From the NCBI RefSeq assembly GCF_900639985.1, contig NZ_CAAAIM010000001.1, positions 496,001 through 560,000 of the forward strand: a stretch of DNA of 64,000 nucleotides, read 5' to 3'. Position numbers and translations under genes: made by a program. This DNA is from Legionella rowbothamii. GTDB lineage: Bacteria > Pseudomonadota > Gammaproteobacteria > Legionellales > Legionellaceae. Shown here in pieces: positions 28,697-37,056 of this stretch (positions are counted from its first letter, which is position 1; every line of letters begins with the position of its first letter). The notes beneath the pieces are model-generated. The model did no database searches. It saw nothing but the letters and a program-made list of their open reading frames with translations, and was not told where the DNA came from.

Positions 28697-29146
28697 CTAT
28701 TGGATACCAAACCAACCACCCGTATCGCCACCAGCCCAACATAAATTATTGCTGCATCCTTTAATTTTTTCTGCACACAACCCTTTTAATTGATCGGACT
28801 TACTAATGTCCATATTTTGATAACCTTCGGGTTTGCAGATACGAATCATATACTTACCACGTACTCGAATTTGCCCCATTACGGAAATCGTTGGAGAAAC
28901 CATATAGAGGCCAGGTGAGTGTGAGTAACAGGCAATATAACAACCCGGGTTACCTGTGTACGTATTATCTGTGGGTAGAAGAACTTGAGTTGCTCCTGGA
29001 TAAAAATGATTTACTACGCCTGCATCTTTAATAACGTATACAGGATAAGGCGTTGGTAATAGGGTGTTGTTTGGGCCTGTGGGTTCCGCAGCAAAAGCCT
29101 GGGTTATCATGCAAAGACCGATACTAGCTAACAGCATTCGTTTCAT
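28697..29146 (-). CDS. Small Cys-containing secreted protein, unknown
   Basis: About 149 residues with a clear signal peptide (KRMLLASIGLCMITQAFAA, cleavage after AFAA near residue 20). The mature part has several cysteines (PGCYIACYS, RICKPEG, GLCAEKIKGC, NNLCWAG) that probably form disulfides, so a periplasmic or exported protein is likely. The family was not recognised. Two in-frame ATGs occur; the second (29146) has AGGAG six bases upstream and is preferred. The C terminus is Gly/Trp-rich. It lies downstream of the kinase-P450-PRT locus on the same strand, separated by a strong hairpin, so it is likely transcribed separately. Confidence 0.75.
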   Translation of the reverse strand: MKRMLLASIGLCMITQAFAAEPTGPNNTLLPTPYPVYVIKDAGVVNHFYPGATQVLLPTDNTYTGNPGCYIACYSHSPGLYMVSPTISVMGQIRVRGKYMIRICKPEGYQNMDISKSDQLKGLCAEKIKGCSNNLCWAGGDTGGWFGIQ

Positions 29147-29224
29147 CATGAGCTCCTCATGTCTTCAGTATTATAGTGTTAGTAGCTTTTATAAAGTATA
29201 GGTCATATTGGTTTGCTATTTATC

Positions 29225-29258
29225 AGAAGAGGCAGGTTGCCAGCAACCTACCTCTTCT
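29225..29258 (-). terminator. Hairpin terminator of the kinase-P450-PRT locus
   Basis: A 16-base arm with one mismatch and a two-base loop. The core is AGGTTGC-CA-GCAACCT, flanked by AGAAGAGG and CCTCTTCT. It lies six bases beyond the stop at 29264 on the minus strand. The core belongs to the GGTTGC/GCAACC palindrome family at 3237 and 3295. Confidence 0.75.
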
Positions 29259-29263
29259 TCATT

Positions 29264-31432
29264 TTATACGCTCGCCACTGAAGCTTCCTTGCTTTGAACT
29301 TCTGGCTCATTCAGCTGCTGCATCTTCCTACTTTTACAATCAAATAGTGTTTTAACCAGACTATGTCGTGATAAGGCAGGAATAATTGGAGTGTAATCAT
29401 GTTTTAACAACGTCAGTACCATAGGAACTTTAGTTACTTTTTTATCTGAGCCCCCATGACTCTTCAACAAATTGATGCAAGCCATCGCACTTTGACCACT
29501 TGCAATACCATCATCAATAAACACAACAGTTTTCCCCGCTATTTCGTTAACCTTGGTAACAGGTAATTCAACTGTATCCAGATCCCCGTAACCTTTATCA
29601 TAGCTTTCCCGATAAACCTCATGATCAGCCATTTTGTACCCACCCTTTTTACGAATAATATACAGAGGAAAATTCAATTGATGGGCCACCTGAGCCGCAA
29701 TGGGTACACCTCGAACTTCAGGGGTTACAATAACCATATCATTTAGATTTAAATTATTCTTTTCCATAAATCGGCGGATTTTTAACATACATTGGCGGAC
29801 CATCTGAGAATTTAAGCCTGTTTTTTGATGTAAACTTAGCACGTCAAAAAAGGAATTGCCCTTATAATCATGAGCGGGTAGATGACGCATTGCTTCATCA
29901 CGTTTCAAATGCCAACTTACTCGATAACGCTCTGGAGACATAGGTACACTTTCATTTCCACAACGCTCCGCAGGTTGGGTAATTTGTTTTACCTTAAATG
30001 CAATCGGCTGCAAACGATCAAAGAAATGCTCTTTAAAGTAATGAGTGAATGCCTGCCCCACACAACGACGAGCCCCAGTAGAATGATAGAGTCCTGCCTT
30101 TTTCAGGTTTAAAAATACCGCACTGCCCTCCGGAAGTACCGTCCCATCAGCCAAAGTAACTGGCTCCTCTAGAATACGAGAACGGATAGGAAAAAGAAAT
30201 CCTTGTTTTATTCCCTGTGAATACACATAGCTCCGAGCCTGAGGATCATGCAAATCAGCATTTTCTTTAACCGCAGTAACTAGAGCTTCATACATTACAT
30301 TTTCTAAAAAATCAGGTTCAAAAATTAAATCAAAAACATTATCGGCCAAAATTTCTTCAAGTGTATCCTCGTCCAACTCTAATTGTTCTATCTCATTAAT
30401 ACGCCACAATTCTGTTTTAAAACGCTGCACCAATGAACCAGGAGTCGATTTACTCATAAACGTTTTTATAGTTTCTTTGGCTTGCTTTATTTCCTCACGC
30501 ACACCAAAACTGTAGAAATAGCTGGATAGGCCTGTAGGATCAAAACCTTTATAATGATTGTTATAAAAACAATGCTTCATTGCCGTTAATAGTTGCTCAC
30601 GGTTTTCCATATAACTAGCAACCGGTACTCTAGTACCAAAAAGATACTCAGACCAAAATGAACAGAAAAAATGATCAAAGGTTATATCCAAATCAAAAGT
30701 CTTTTCTGCGAAAAAAGTAGCATCTAAATGTTTATCAATTAAGTTCTCAATACGATTATGATCTGATTTTATTGAATTATTTAAAGCATTATGGATTAAT
30801 TTCCAGATATTTACTTGATTCTGAGGTAAATGATAGGACTTTGCATCCTGACTTCCAGTAGCCACAAAGTCTTTTTTCAATGCTGCGGCTAAAGAAAAAT
30901 GACGATAAACGGGGCCAAGATCACTGCGCGCCTCTAATACTGCATTCACTTCAGCGGGGGTTTCTAAATAAGCTATCTTCTTACTGCCAAGCATCGAGAA
31001 GGAGAAATTTTGCGTTCCATAAGTATTCTGAACTTCTGCAATTGCCGAAGAAGTGCTGCCGCTTTGCCATAATTTTGAACAAACAGAATAGGCCCATACT
31101 GGCTTTATACTCGGTTCAATCACACTGTTACTTGGTTTATGGCTCAACTTTAAGTTAAGGACCTCATGCACCTTTGCAATTTGCTGCAATTGAATATAAA
31201 GATAAAGGCTGGTTGTGCCAATCGACTCTTTTGTGTCCACGGTAATTGCTTTTTTATGCAGCTCATCTTTTATGGTATCTAATAAAGGTTTTGTGGTTTG
31301 GTGATAAAAATTTAATCGTCGTGTAATTGCTTCAATATTATCATCACTTCGAGTACCGTCTCTATGCTGCATGCGCTGGATTAAAGACTCTTCATCAACA
31401 TCAAATGCACTAATCCGTGGGGTATTCCCCAT
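29264..31432 (-). CDS. Kinase C-half + cytochrome P450-like + adenine phosphoribosyltransferase-like protein
   Basis: A 722-residue frame containing parts of three domains. Residues 11-75 continue an adenylate/UMP kinase: DVDEESLIQRM, then TRSDDNIEAITRRL and YHQTTKPLLD, the LID arginine region and last helices of the family. About 90-480 resemble a cytochrome P450: the haem-Cys loop STGARRCVGQAF is present near 455, but I cannot find a normal ExxR or AGxxT motif. About 520-690 form a phosphoribosyltransferase: VTPEVRGVPIAAQ, IIRKKGGYK and the PRPP loop VVFIDDGIASGQSA, in the order seen in adenine PRTs. The overlapping upstream ORF encodes the kinase N-half in another frame. The first 10 residues have no family match, so the true protein probably starts at 31740 and is split by a frameshift near 31402. 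A hairpin terminator follows. Confidence 0.85.
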   Translation of the reverse strand: MGNTPRISAFDVDEESLIQRMQHRDGTRSDDNIEAITRRLNFYHQTTKPLLDTIKDELHKKAITVDTKESIGTTSLYLYIQLQQIAKVHEVLNLKLSHKPSNSVIEPSIKPVWAYSVCSKLWQSGSTSSAIAEVQNTYGTQNFSFSMLGSKKIAYLETPAEVNAVLEARSDLGPVYRHFSLAAALKKDFVATGSQDAKSYHLPQNQVNIWKLIHNALNNSIKSDHNRIENLIDKHLDATFFAEKTFDLDITFDHFFCSFWSEYLFGTRVPVASYMENREQLLTAMKHCFYNNHYKGFDPTGLSSYFYSFGVREEIKQAKETIKTFMSKSTPGSLVQRFKTELWRINEIEQLELDEDTLEEILADNVFDLIFEPDFLENVMYEALVTAVKENADLHDPQARSYVYSQGIKQGFLFPIRSRILEEPVTLADGTVLPEGSAVFLNLKKAGLYHSTGARRCVGQAFTHYFKEHFFDRLQPIAFKVKQITQPAERCGNESVPMSPERYRVSWHLKRDEAMRHLPAHDYKGNSFFDVLSLHQKTGLNSQMVRQCMLKIRRFMEKNNLNLNDMVIVTPEVRGVPIAAQVAHQLNFPLYIIRKKGGYKMADHEVYRESYDKGYGDLDTVELPVTKVNEIAGKTVVFIDDGIASGQSAMACINLLKSHGGSDKKVTKVPMVLTLLKHDYTPIIPALSRHSLVKTLFDCKSRKMQQLNEPEVQSKEASVASV

Positions 31433-31740
31433 CGTGTTTTAAACTGTTCATATTGAACAGTAGTTCTAGGATAACCATCCAGTAATATAATGCAGTTTTG
31501 TTCCTTAAATTGCTCCAGTTCCTTTTCTAAAATCTCAAAAATAACCTCGTCAGGCAGCAAATTGCCAGTACGGATTAGGTCCTGATATTTATTGGTTATT
31601 GGATGCTGCGGATTTTTTAAAATTTCTCGTACTACTTCACCTAATGCAAGATGTTTAATATTGGTGTTCATCTTCATCAATGCAGCACCTTGTGTGCTTT
31701 TACCACTGCCTGGCGCACCTGCTAGTAACACAATATTCAT
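31381..31740 (-). CDS. N-terminal half of an adenylate/UMP kinase domain (frameshifted)
   Basis: A 119-residue frame starting at ATG 31740 (GAGGG nine bases upstream). It has the NMP-kinase P-loop GAPGSGKSTQ at residues 8-17, the HLALGEVVRE NMP-binding helix, GNLLPDEVI and LDGYPRT near 92-98. Real adenylate kinases continue with a beta strand ending in Asp and the LID. Here the frame ends after LVHLMLMKSL, while the expected continuation (DVDEESL) sits in the other frame, joined at about 31402. Restoring one G there would fuse this ORF to the 29264-31432 ORF, giving an 825-residue kinase-P450-PRT protein. It may be a pseudogene, a sequencing error or a site of recoding. Confidence 0.85.
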   Translation of the reverse strand: MNIVLLAGAPGSGKSTQGAALMKMNTNIKHLALGEVVREILKNPQHPITNKYQDLIRTGNLLPDEVIFEILEKELEQFKEQNCIILLDGYPRTTVQYEQFKTRWGIPHGLVHLMLMKSL

Positions 31741-32007
31741 GATTAAATGCCCTCTTCATAGTTAATGAAGTGAATTTTATAAATTTAAATAAAACTCAGG
31801 CACCCGTAGTAAATACGGGGAATTGATAAAATTCTCCATGGAGGCGAAAAATATCAGTGCTTTTTGTATTAATATAATCCAACTCAAGAAATCGAGTCGT
31901 GTGTACCGTGCAGAAAATAGTTGCTCGCAACAGAACTTCCTTGAACAGCAACCTAATAACTATACTGAGAAAACACTGGTTGTAGGCAACTCATATGCCG
32001 AACAACA

Positions 32008-33384
32008 TCAACGTGGAGCTGACATCGGCGGCTCATAGCGATCTTCGTTTTGTGCTCTAGAATCAGCAGAACGAGATAATGCACCTTCTAGTTTCTCTTT
32101 AATTTCCTTGGCCGCATCACTATCCTTGTGCGCATGCTGTTTTAGATATTCTTTAGCTATATTAGATAAATCTTCATCTTTAGGATTTTTTGCCATGGCA
32201 GAAACTAACTCATCAACCTTATCCGATCTCATTCCATTACTAAATTTTTTATAATCCGTTTTGGCATTCTGATGATCCTGCGTATCTAATTTATCAAAAC
32301 CACCCTTTTCTACGGCCTTTTGACATAAAAGAATACCATGAACATTGGATCGAGGATTGGCAATGGTACAGTTATCGCATTTTTGCCCTTTTTGACTAAT
32401 TTCATGTATGGGTGGATTATTGCCCGCAACATCGTGAATCTGCTTCATGATGGCATCATGGGATTGCCCCTTGGCATGCCCATTCATCATCGAATTAATA
32501 AATTTACCATCCACTTTACTCAAATCATCGATGCGATAAATTTGTGTTCCAGGTTGCTCTGCTCCTACCCCCCGGTTCGTAAAAACCATATATCCCGATT
32601 TAGAGCCCGGGCCATCAGGAACTACTGATAGTCCCATTGCATGTCCTTCACACGAAACAGGAATAGTTGCAATCTTGCCTTGATTAATACGCTCGGCTAT
32701 TTTCTCGCCAGCTTGAGGGGAGTTTCGAGCCGTGCTCGCAGAAAAACCAGCTGTTTTATTAGAAAAGTCGAATGCCTCGGAAATCTCTTTAAATTTTGGA
32801 TCTCGTTCCGCATATTTGGCAACAGATTGTGACATCATGTTGTAAGAGGGACCAATTTCAGCGAGCTGAGAGAAAGTACCATCCTTACTCATCATCTCAA
32901 CCCCTAAAGTAAGTCCGAAGTTTTTAACAGGATGAAGTGCCTCTGGTCCTTTGGCAGAAGGACGTTGAAATCCAGATGTGCTAGCTGCCTCACTATCTAA
33001 GGCCACATTAAATGCGGATCGTTCAACAGGGCCAACTTCTGCCCCATAATCCATCAACTGGTTGGCTTTGCTAAAATCTTGCTGTTGGAATGCTTGTTGT
33101 AACGGGCTTTGCCCAAATTTATTTTGCGCAAAATTTAATGCATGCCGGAGATTGTCAAATCCAGTCTGTTTTGCCGCCTCTTCAAGTTCTGCTTTTAGAC
33201 GATCTGCGCTCAGCGTCTCTAAAAATAATCGATTCAATTGCGCAAAAAAATTATCATTATCAATTTTCATGCGGTTCATGATTTCTTGCTGCTCAGCCAT
33301 TTTCTGCTGCTTTTTAGTATCATTCTCTTGCTGAGGATACATTTTGCTAAGCATATCTATAACTTCTAGAGGATTTAAGGGCAT
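32008..33384 (-). CDS. Unknown 458-residue protein, possible ankyrin-like/cysteine-hydrolase effector
   Basis: No secure family. Residues about 75-125 contain an ankyrin-like unit (GQSPLQQAFQQQDF followed by ANQLMDYGAEVG). The middle and C-terminal part carry SCEGHAMGLSVV near 245 and a Q-x5-C type stretch, QKGQKCDNCTIANP near 340. These could be the His and Gln/Cys of a circularly permuted papain-like hydrolase; this is a weak reading. No signal peptide or membrane helix. The tail is polar (KEKLEGALSRSADSRAQ). It resembles Legionella ankyrin effectors in organisation, but I cannot tie it to a named one. A large hairpin separates it from the gene upstream. Confidence 0.72.
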   Translation of the reverse strand: MPLNPLEVIDMLSKMYPQQENDTKKQQKMAEQQEIMNRMKIDNDNFFAQLNRLFLETLSADRLKAELEEAAKQTGFDNLRHALNFAQNKFGQSPLQQAFQQQDFSKANQLMDYGAEVGPVERSAFNVALDSEAASTSGFQRPSAKGPEALHPVKNFGLTLGVEMMSKDGTFSQLAEIGPSYNMMSQSVAKYAERDPKFKEISEAFDFSNKTAGFSASTARNSPQAGEKIAERINQGKIATIPVSCEGHAMGLSVVPDGPGSKSGYMVFTNRGVGAEQPGTQIYRIDDLSKVDGKFINSMMNGHAKGQSHDAIMKQIHDVAGNNPPIHEISQKGQKCDNCTIANPRSNVHGILLCQKAVEKGGFDKLDTQDHQNAKTDYKKFSNGMRSDKVDELVSAMAKNPKDEDLSNIAKEYLKQHAHKDSDAAKEIKEKLEGALSRSADSRAQNEDRYEPPMSAPR

Positions 33385-33418
33385 ATCACATCACCTAAAA
33401 TGAGATTTACTTAATTAT

Positions 33419-33456
33419 ATCACAAGGGCTCATGCTTTAGCATGAGCCCTTGTGAT
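33419..33456 (-). terminator. Strong hairpin terminator
   Basis: A perfect 17-base-pair stem (33419-33435 with 33440-33456) and a TTTA loop, core AAGGGCTCATGC. It lies nine bases beyond the stop of the Sel1-like gene (minus strand). On that strand the stem is followed by ATAATTAAG, so AT-rich DNA but not a pure T-run. Confidence 0.8.
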
Positions 33457-33464
33457 ACCGATTC

Positions 33465-34049
33465 CTATGATCCTTTGCGATGTTGCATGATTTCGGAGAA
33501 AAATTCCGGCTTATTAAGGCCCATGGCTGCGAAAATTTGTGGCACTCTATCCCAAGAACCTTCTTGCTCAATGCTCGCTACAATTAAATCAAAACCTGCT
33601 TTTTTATCGGCCCCTACTCCCCAGCCATTAATAAAGCACAAGCCTTTTAACCTTTTAGCTTCAATATGACCTAAATTCACCGCTGCCGATAGATAGGCAT
33701 GGGCTTCTTCATAAAGTCGCTGACAACTTTTACTATTGGATTCGCTTTTGAAAACGCCTTCAATTTCCAGCTGCTCTCTGAATTTTGCCTCATCTAAAAT
33801 TATTTTTCCTAATTGATAATTGGCTTGAGCATCATCAATACTAGTTGCCGTTCTCAAGCACTCTTCATACATGATGCGTGCGTAAGGAAACTTCTTACTG
33901 CACTTCATCTTTTTATAGATTTCGGCTAACTCAAGATAATAAGCAATTTCCTTTTTTATCACATCATCGCCCGGTTGATTATTGACCCGGTTCGCTTGCA
34001 TTGCTTTTATCTTTTTTACTATTCTTTTAATTTTCCATTGATTAAACAT
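33465..34049 (-). CDS. Sel1/TPR-like repeat protein, unknown
   Basis: A 194-residue soluble protein that begins with a basic amphipathic stretch (WKIKRIVKKIKAMQ). It contains one reasonably clear Sel1-like repeat near residues 118-155 (HAYLSAAVNLGHIEAK, GLCFINGWGVGADK), with weaker helical repeats before it (YARIMYEECLRTAT, AQANYQLGKI). Such repeats usually mediate protein-protein contacts. The start has CAGGAG six bases upstream. It begins 22 bases after the stop of the membrane-protein gene on the same strand, so the two likely form an operon. The role is unknown. Confidence 0.8.
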   Translation of the reverse strand: MFNQWKIKRIVKKIKAMQANRVNNQPGDDVIKKEIAYYLELAEIYKKMKCSKKFPYARIMYEECLRTATSIDDAQANYQLGKIILDEAKFREQLEIEGVFKSESNSKSCQRLYEEAHAYLSAAVNLGHIEAKRLKGLCFINGWGVGADKKAGFDLIVASIEQEGSWDRVPQIFAAMGLNKPEFFSEIMQHRKGS

Positions 34050-34071
34050 AAAAAACTCCTGTCATCCCCGG

Positions 34072-34527
34072 CTAGGAAGTTGATTGAATAACATATTGCA
34101 GCAAAAATATTAGCACCACGATAACAATCATTAATGCAAGAATTTTGCCCCCCAAGCTTGCAGATTCTTTAATTTGTTTTTGCAATTCACCTGGCTGCTT
34201 TTCCTGCTCTTCTTCTGGATTAATTTCAGGACCATACATTTGTTTATCAAAGTAACGGGAAATAAAATAAGAAATTATGCCAGTAATGAGACAGGGTATA
34301 AAAAACATTAGCCAAATGACGGCCTTACTTCCTGCAGAGGTATACTGATAATCATCCTGGTACTTTGCCATCAGATCTAAAATAAAATCTGGGATATTGT
34401 AACTCCATTCAAATAAAAAATAAGGCAATATGTATAAACTAAAAAATAACAAGCCCAAACTTGTAGTTAGGCAAATCATTCCAAAAATAAACAACTTATC
34501 GTGGCCACCAAAGCGATTTTGTTCCAT
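34072..34527 (-). CDS. Small membrane protein, unknown
   Basis: About 151 residues with three hydrophobic helices (around 12-32, 65-85 and 125-145) separated by hydrophilic loops. One is a Glu/Gln-rich segment (NPEEEQEKQPGELQKQI). No family was recognised. The frame begins with a GTG at 34533, but ATG 34527 has GAAGG five bases upstream and is preferred. It is divergent from ppsR and is followed by the Sel1-like gene, with which it may be co-transcribed. Inner-membrane location is inferred from hydrophobicity. Confidence 0.75.
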   Translation of the reverse strand: MEQNRFGGHDKLFIFGMICLTTSLGLLFFSLYILPYFLFEWSYNIPDFILDLMAKYQDDYQYTSAGSKAVIWLMFFIPCLITGIISYFISRYFDKQMYGPEINPEEEQEKQPGELQKQIKESASLGGKILALMIVIVVLIFLLQYVIQSTS

Positions 34528-34657
34528 AACCACCTTCTGATAGATAATTCTCCATTTAATTTATAAGATAGCAGATGCATATAAATATGTACACTTGCTG
34601 GAGATATTAACCAATTCATTTTAAAATGAATTAACCCCTACTCGCTTTAAAAGGTAA

Positions 34658-35479
34658 ATGATGAAACGCTTTGTTTTTATGCTCTCCGATGGAACGGGAA
34701 TCACTGCAGAAACGCTTGGAAACAGCTTGATTAGCCAGTTTGACAATATTTCGTTTGAACGCCTAACAATCCCCTATATTGATTCGATAGAAAAAGCCGA
34801 AAAAGTAGTGCAACAAATTAATAAAGCGTATCAGGAGCATGGTAGTAAACCGCTAGTGTTTATGACCCTCGTTAATCGAGAAATACGCAGCCATTTTTTT
34901 AAAGAAGCTAAGGCCTGTGTTTTTGACTTATTTAATACCTTTATTGCTCCTCTTGAATATGAGTTGAACGAGAAATCCTCTTATACCGTAGGTCGGACTC
35001 ATGGTGTAGTTGATAATCAATTGTATCTCCATCGCTTAGAAGCCATAGATTTTGCTCTGTCTCATGATGATGGCGTTAAAACCCGGGGTTATGAAAAAGC
35101 CGATATTATTCTCATTGGGGTTTCACGTTGTGGTAAAACTCCAAGTTGCTTATATATGGCATTGCAATATGGGATTTTAGCAGCAAATTATCCATTTACC
35201 GATGAGGAAATGCTCGGTTTTAAATTGCCAGAGATACTGAGGCCTTATAAAGATAAACTCTTTGGCCTAACCATCGACGTACCACGCCTACAACAAATTC
35301 GTTCAGAACGTAGACCTAACAGTAAATATGCGTCTACTGATCAATGCCGTTTGGAAGTAGCTGAAGTTGAAGCAATGTATCAAAAAGAGAAAATACCCTA
35401 TATTAATTCAACGAAGTATTCTATTGAAGAAATTTCGACAAAAATACTCGCCTCAGCAGGTTTACAGCGTAAGATTTAA
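34658..35479 (+). CDS. ppsR: PEP synthase regulatory protein (kinase/pyrophosphorylase)
   Basis: Bifunctional regulator that uses ADP to phosphorylate and Pi to dephosphorylate PEP synthase (PSRP, DUF299 family), controlling gluconeogenesis. The 273-residue length fits. The N terminus FMLSDGTGITAETLGNSL is the family signature, and the P-loop-like GVSRCGKTPSC at residues 153-163 is the nucleotide-binding motif. A late ERRPNSKYAS stretch is also conserved in this family. Two adjacent ATGs exist; 34661 has the better AAGG spacing, but 34658 is equally usable. PEP synthase is not in this window. The gene is convergent with prpD, with a hairpin between them. Confidence 0.95.
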   Translation: MMKRFVFMLSDGTGITAETLGNSLISQFDNISFERLTIPYIDSIEKAEKVVQQINKAYQEHGSKPLVFMTLVNREIRSHFFKEAKACVFDLFNTFIAPLEYELNEKSSYTVGRTHGVVDNQLYLHRLEAIDFALSHDDGVKTRGYEKADIILIGVSRCGKTPSCLYMALQYGILAANYPFTDEEMLGFKLPEILRPYKDKLFGLTIDVPRLQQIRSERRPNSKYASTDQCRLEVAEVEAMYQKEKIPYINSTKYSIEEISTKILASAGLQRKI

Positions 35480-35546
35480 TATGTGCCCACAGGAATATAT
35501 AAACTTCCTCCATTCAAACCCACTGCAACTACAAAAACGACGTGAA

Positions 35547-35583
35547 GCAACCCAGGGTTCAGTGCTTTGAACTCCTGAGTTGC
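35547..35583. terminator. Imperfect hairpin between convergent ppsR and prpD
   Basis: Outer arms GCAAC and GTTGC with inner CAGG/CCTG and TTCA/TGAA pairings separated by single mismatches, loop around GTGCTT. It lies 68 bases after ppsR and 27 bases before the prpD stop. The outer bases recall the GGTTGC/GCAACC family. Confidence 0.5.
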
Positions 35584-35609
35584 ATTGTCCTCATGTCATA
35601 AATTTTGAC

Positions 35610-37055
35610 CTATAGCACCCACATTGCCATAAAATCTTCAACCTTCATAGCGGCTAAAGAATTGGTATCGCTCATTGCCTTAGTTATTTTTTCCACACGA
35701 TCAGCAGAAAACTGGGTGCTCAAGTTCTTTTTGAATTTAGACAACAGAACGGGAATGCCCTCTTCACGCCGACGCTTGTGACCAATCGGATACTCAACGG
35801 TGATCAATTCACTTTCAGTACCATCCTTAAACACTAATTTGATGCTGTTAGCAATTGAACGCTTCTCAGGATCATGGTACTCACGTGAAAAACGCTCATT
35901 CTCAGTCACCTGCATCTTCGCGCGTAACGCATCGATACGTGGATCAGTGGCAACATCATCCTCATAATGCTCTGCGGTTAAATCACCAAATAAGAGGCCG
36001 ATAGCAACCATATACTGCAAGCAATGATCGCGATCTGCTGGATTATGAAGCGCGCCTTGTTTACTGATAATACGAATCGCTGATTCATGAGTAACTAATT
36101 CTACTCGTGCAATATCATCAAACCGTTGATTAACCATAGGATGTAACGCCACCGCACATTCCACTGCTGTTTGCGCATGGAACTCTGCAGGATAAGATAA
36201 TTTAAACAGCACGTTTTCCATCACATAGCTACCGTAAGGACGCTGGAATTTAAATGGCTTTTTGCCAAATAAAACATCATAAAAACCCCAGGTAGGTACA
36301 CTTAAAGCGCTTGGGTAACCCATTTCACCTTGCTTGGCAATTAACGCCAGACGCACAGCGCGTGACGTTGCATCTCCAGCCGCCCAGGATTTACGTGAGC
36401 CAGCATTTGGAGCATGTCTGTAGGTTCTTAAACTTTGGCCATCAACAAAAACTTGAGACAAAGTTCTCAACATCATGTCTCTGTCGGCTCCAAATAACAA
36501 TGCAGCAACCGCCGCACTGGCAACCTTTACTAAAATGACATGATCCAAACCAACGCGATTAAAGCTGTTTTCAAGAGCTAAGCAACCTTGAATTTCATGT
36601 GCCTTAATCATTGCAGTCAGAACATCTTGCATTAAAATCGGTGCCTTGCCTTGAGCACAATTTTGTCGACACATATAATCAGCTACAGCAAGAATAGCGC
36701 CCAAATTATCTGATGGATGTCCCCATTCTGCCGCCAACCAAGTATCGTTAAAATCCAACCAGCGAATCATTGCACCGATATTAAACGCCGCTTGAACAGG
36801 ATCTAATTCGTAAGATGTTCCAGGAACACGTGCGCCTCCCGCCAAAGTAGCACCAGGAACAATTGGTCCCATTAATTTAGTGCATTCAGGGAAGTTAAGC
36901 GCCAAGATGCCGCAGCCTAAAGTGTCCATTAAACACAGACGTGCTGTTTCATAAGCGACAACGCTATCAATTTTTTTATTTAACACATAATCAGCAATAT
37001 CAATAATCACCTGATCGTAATCAGGCTTCACATTATCTTCTACATAACTGCTCAT
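35610..37055 (-). CDS. prpD: 2-methylcitrate dehydratase
   Basis: Dehydrates 2-methylcitrate to 2-methyl-cis-aconitate in the methylcitrate cycle for propionyl-CoA use. 481 residues, the usual PrpD length. Family features visible include the N-terminal helix region ([13 protein letters not shown]), the [11 protein letters not shown] and EWGHPSDN motifs near residues 95-115 and the [13 protein letters not shown] region ([11 protein letters not shown]) near 340. The ATG follows the prpC stop by one base, and its ribosome-binding site GAGGTTAAT overlaps that stop, so prpC and prpD are translationally coupled. It is the last gene of prpB-prpC-prpD. Confidence 0.97.
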   Translation of the reverse strand: MSSYVEDNVKPDYDQVIIDIADYVLNKKIDSVVAYETARLCLMDTLGCGILALNFPECTKLMGPIVPGATLAGGARVPGTSYELDPVQAAFNIGAMIRWLDFNDTWLAAEWGHPSDNLGAILAVADYMCRQNCAQGKAPILMQDVLTAMIKAHEIQGCLALENSFNRVGLDHVILVKVASAAVAALLFGADRDMMLRTLSQVFVDGQSLRTYRHAPNAGSRKSWAAGDATSRAVRLALIAKQGEMGYPSALSVPTWGFYDVLFGKKPFKFQRPYGSYVMENVLFKLSYPAEFHAQTAVECAVALHPMVNQRFDDIARVELVTHESAIRIISKQGALHNPADRDHCLQYMVAIGLLFGDLTAEHYEDDVATDPRIDALRAKMQVTENERFSREYHDPEKRSIANSIKLVFKDGTESELITVEYPIGHKRRREEGIPVLLSKFKKNLSTQFSADRVEKITKAMSDTNSLAAMKVEDFMAMWVL

Positions 37056-37056
37056 A

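Noticed and set aside
29264..31740. Cytokinin biosynthesis cluster (P450 with an isopentenyltransferase)
   Set aside because: The P-loop protein has adenylate/UMP-kinase motifs (GAPGSGKSTQ, LDGYPRT, TRSDDN), not those of an isopentenyltransferase, and no LOG-type gene is present.
31823..32038. Plus-strand 71-codon frame between the kinase locus and the 458-residue gene
   Set aside because: It overlaps the end of the convergent gene, has no binding site, and reads like random AT-rich sequence.
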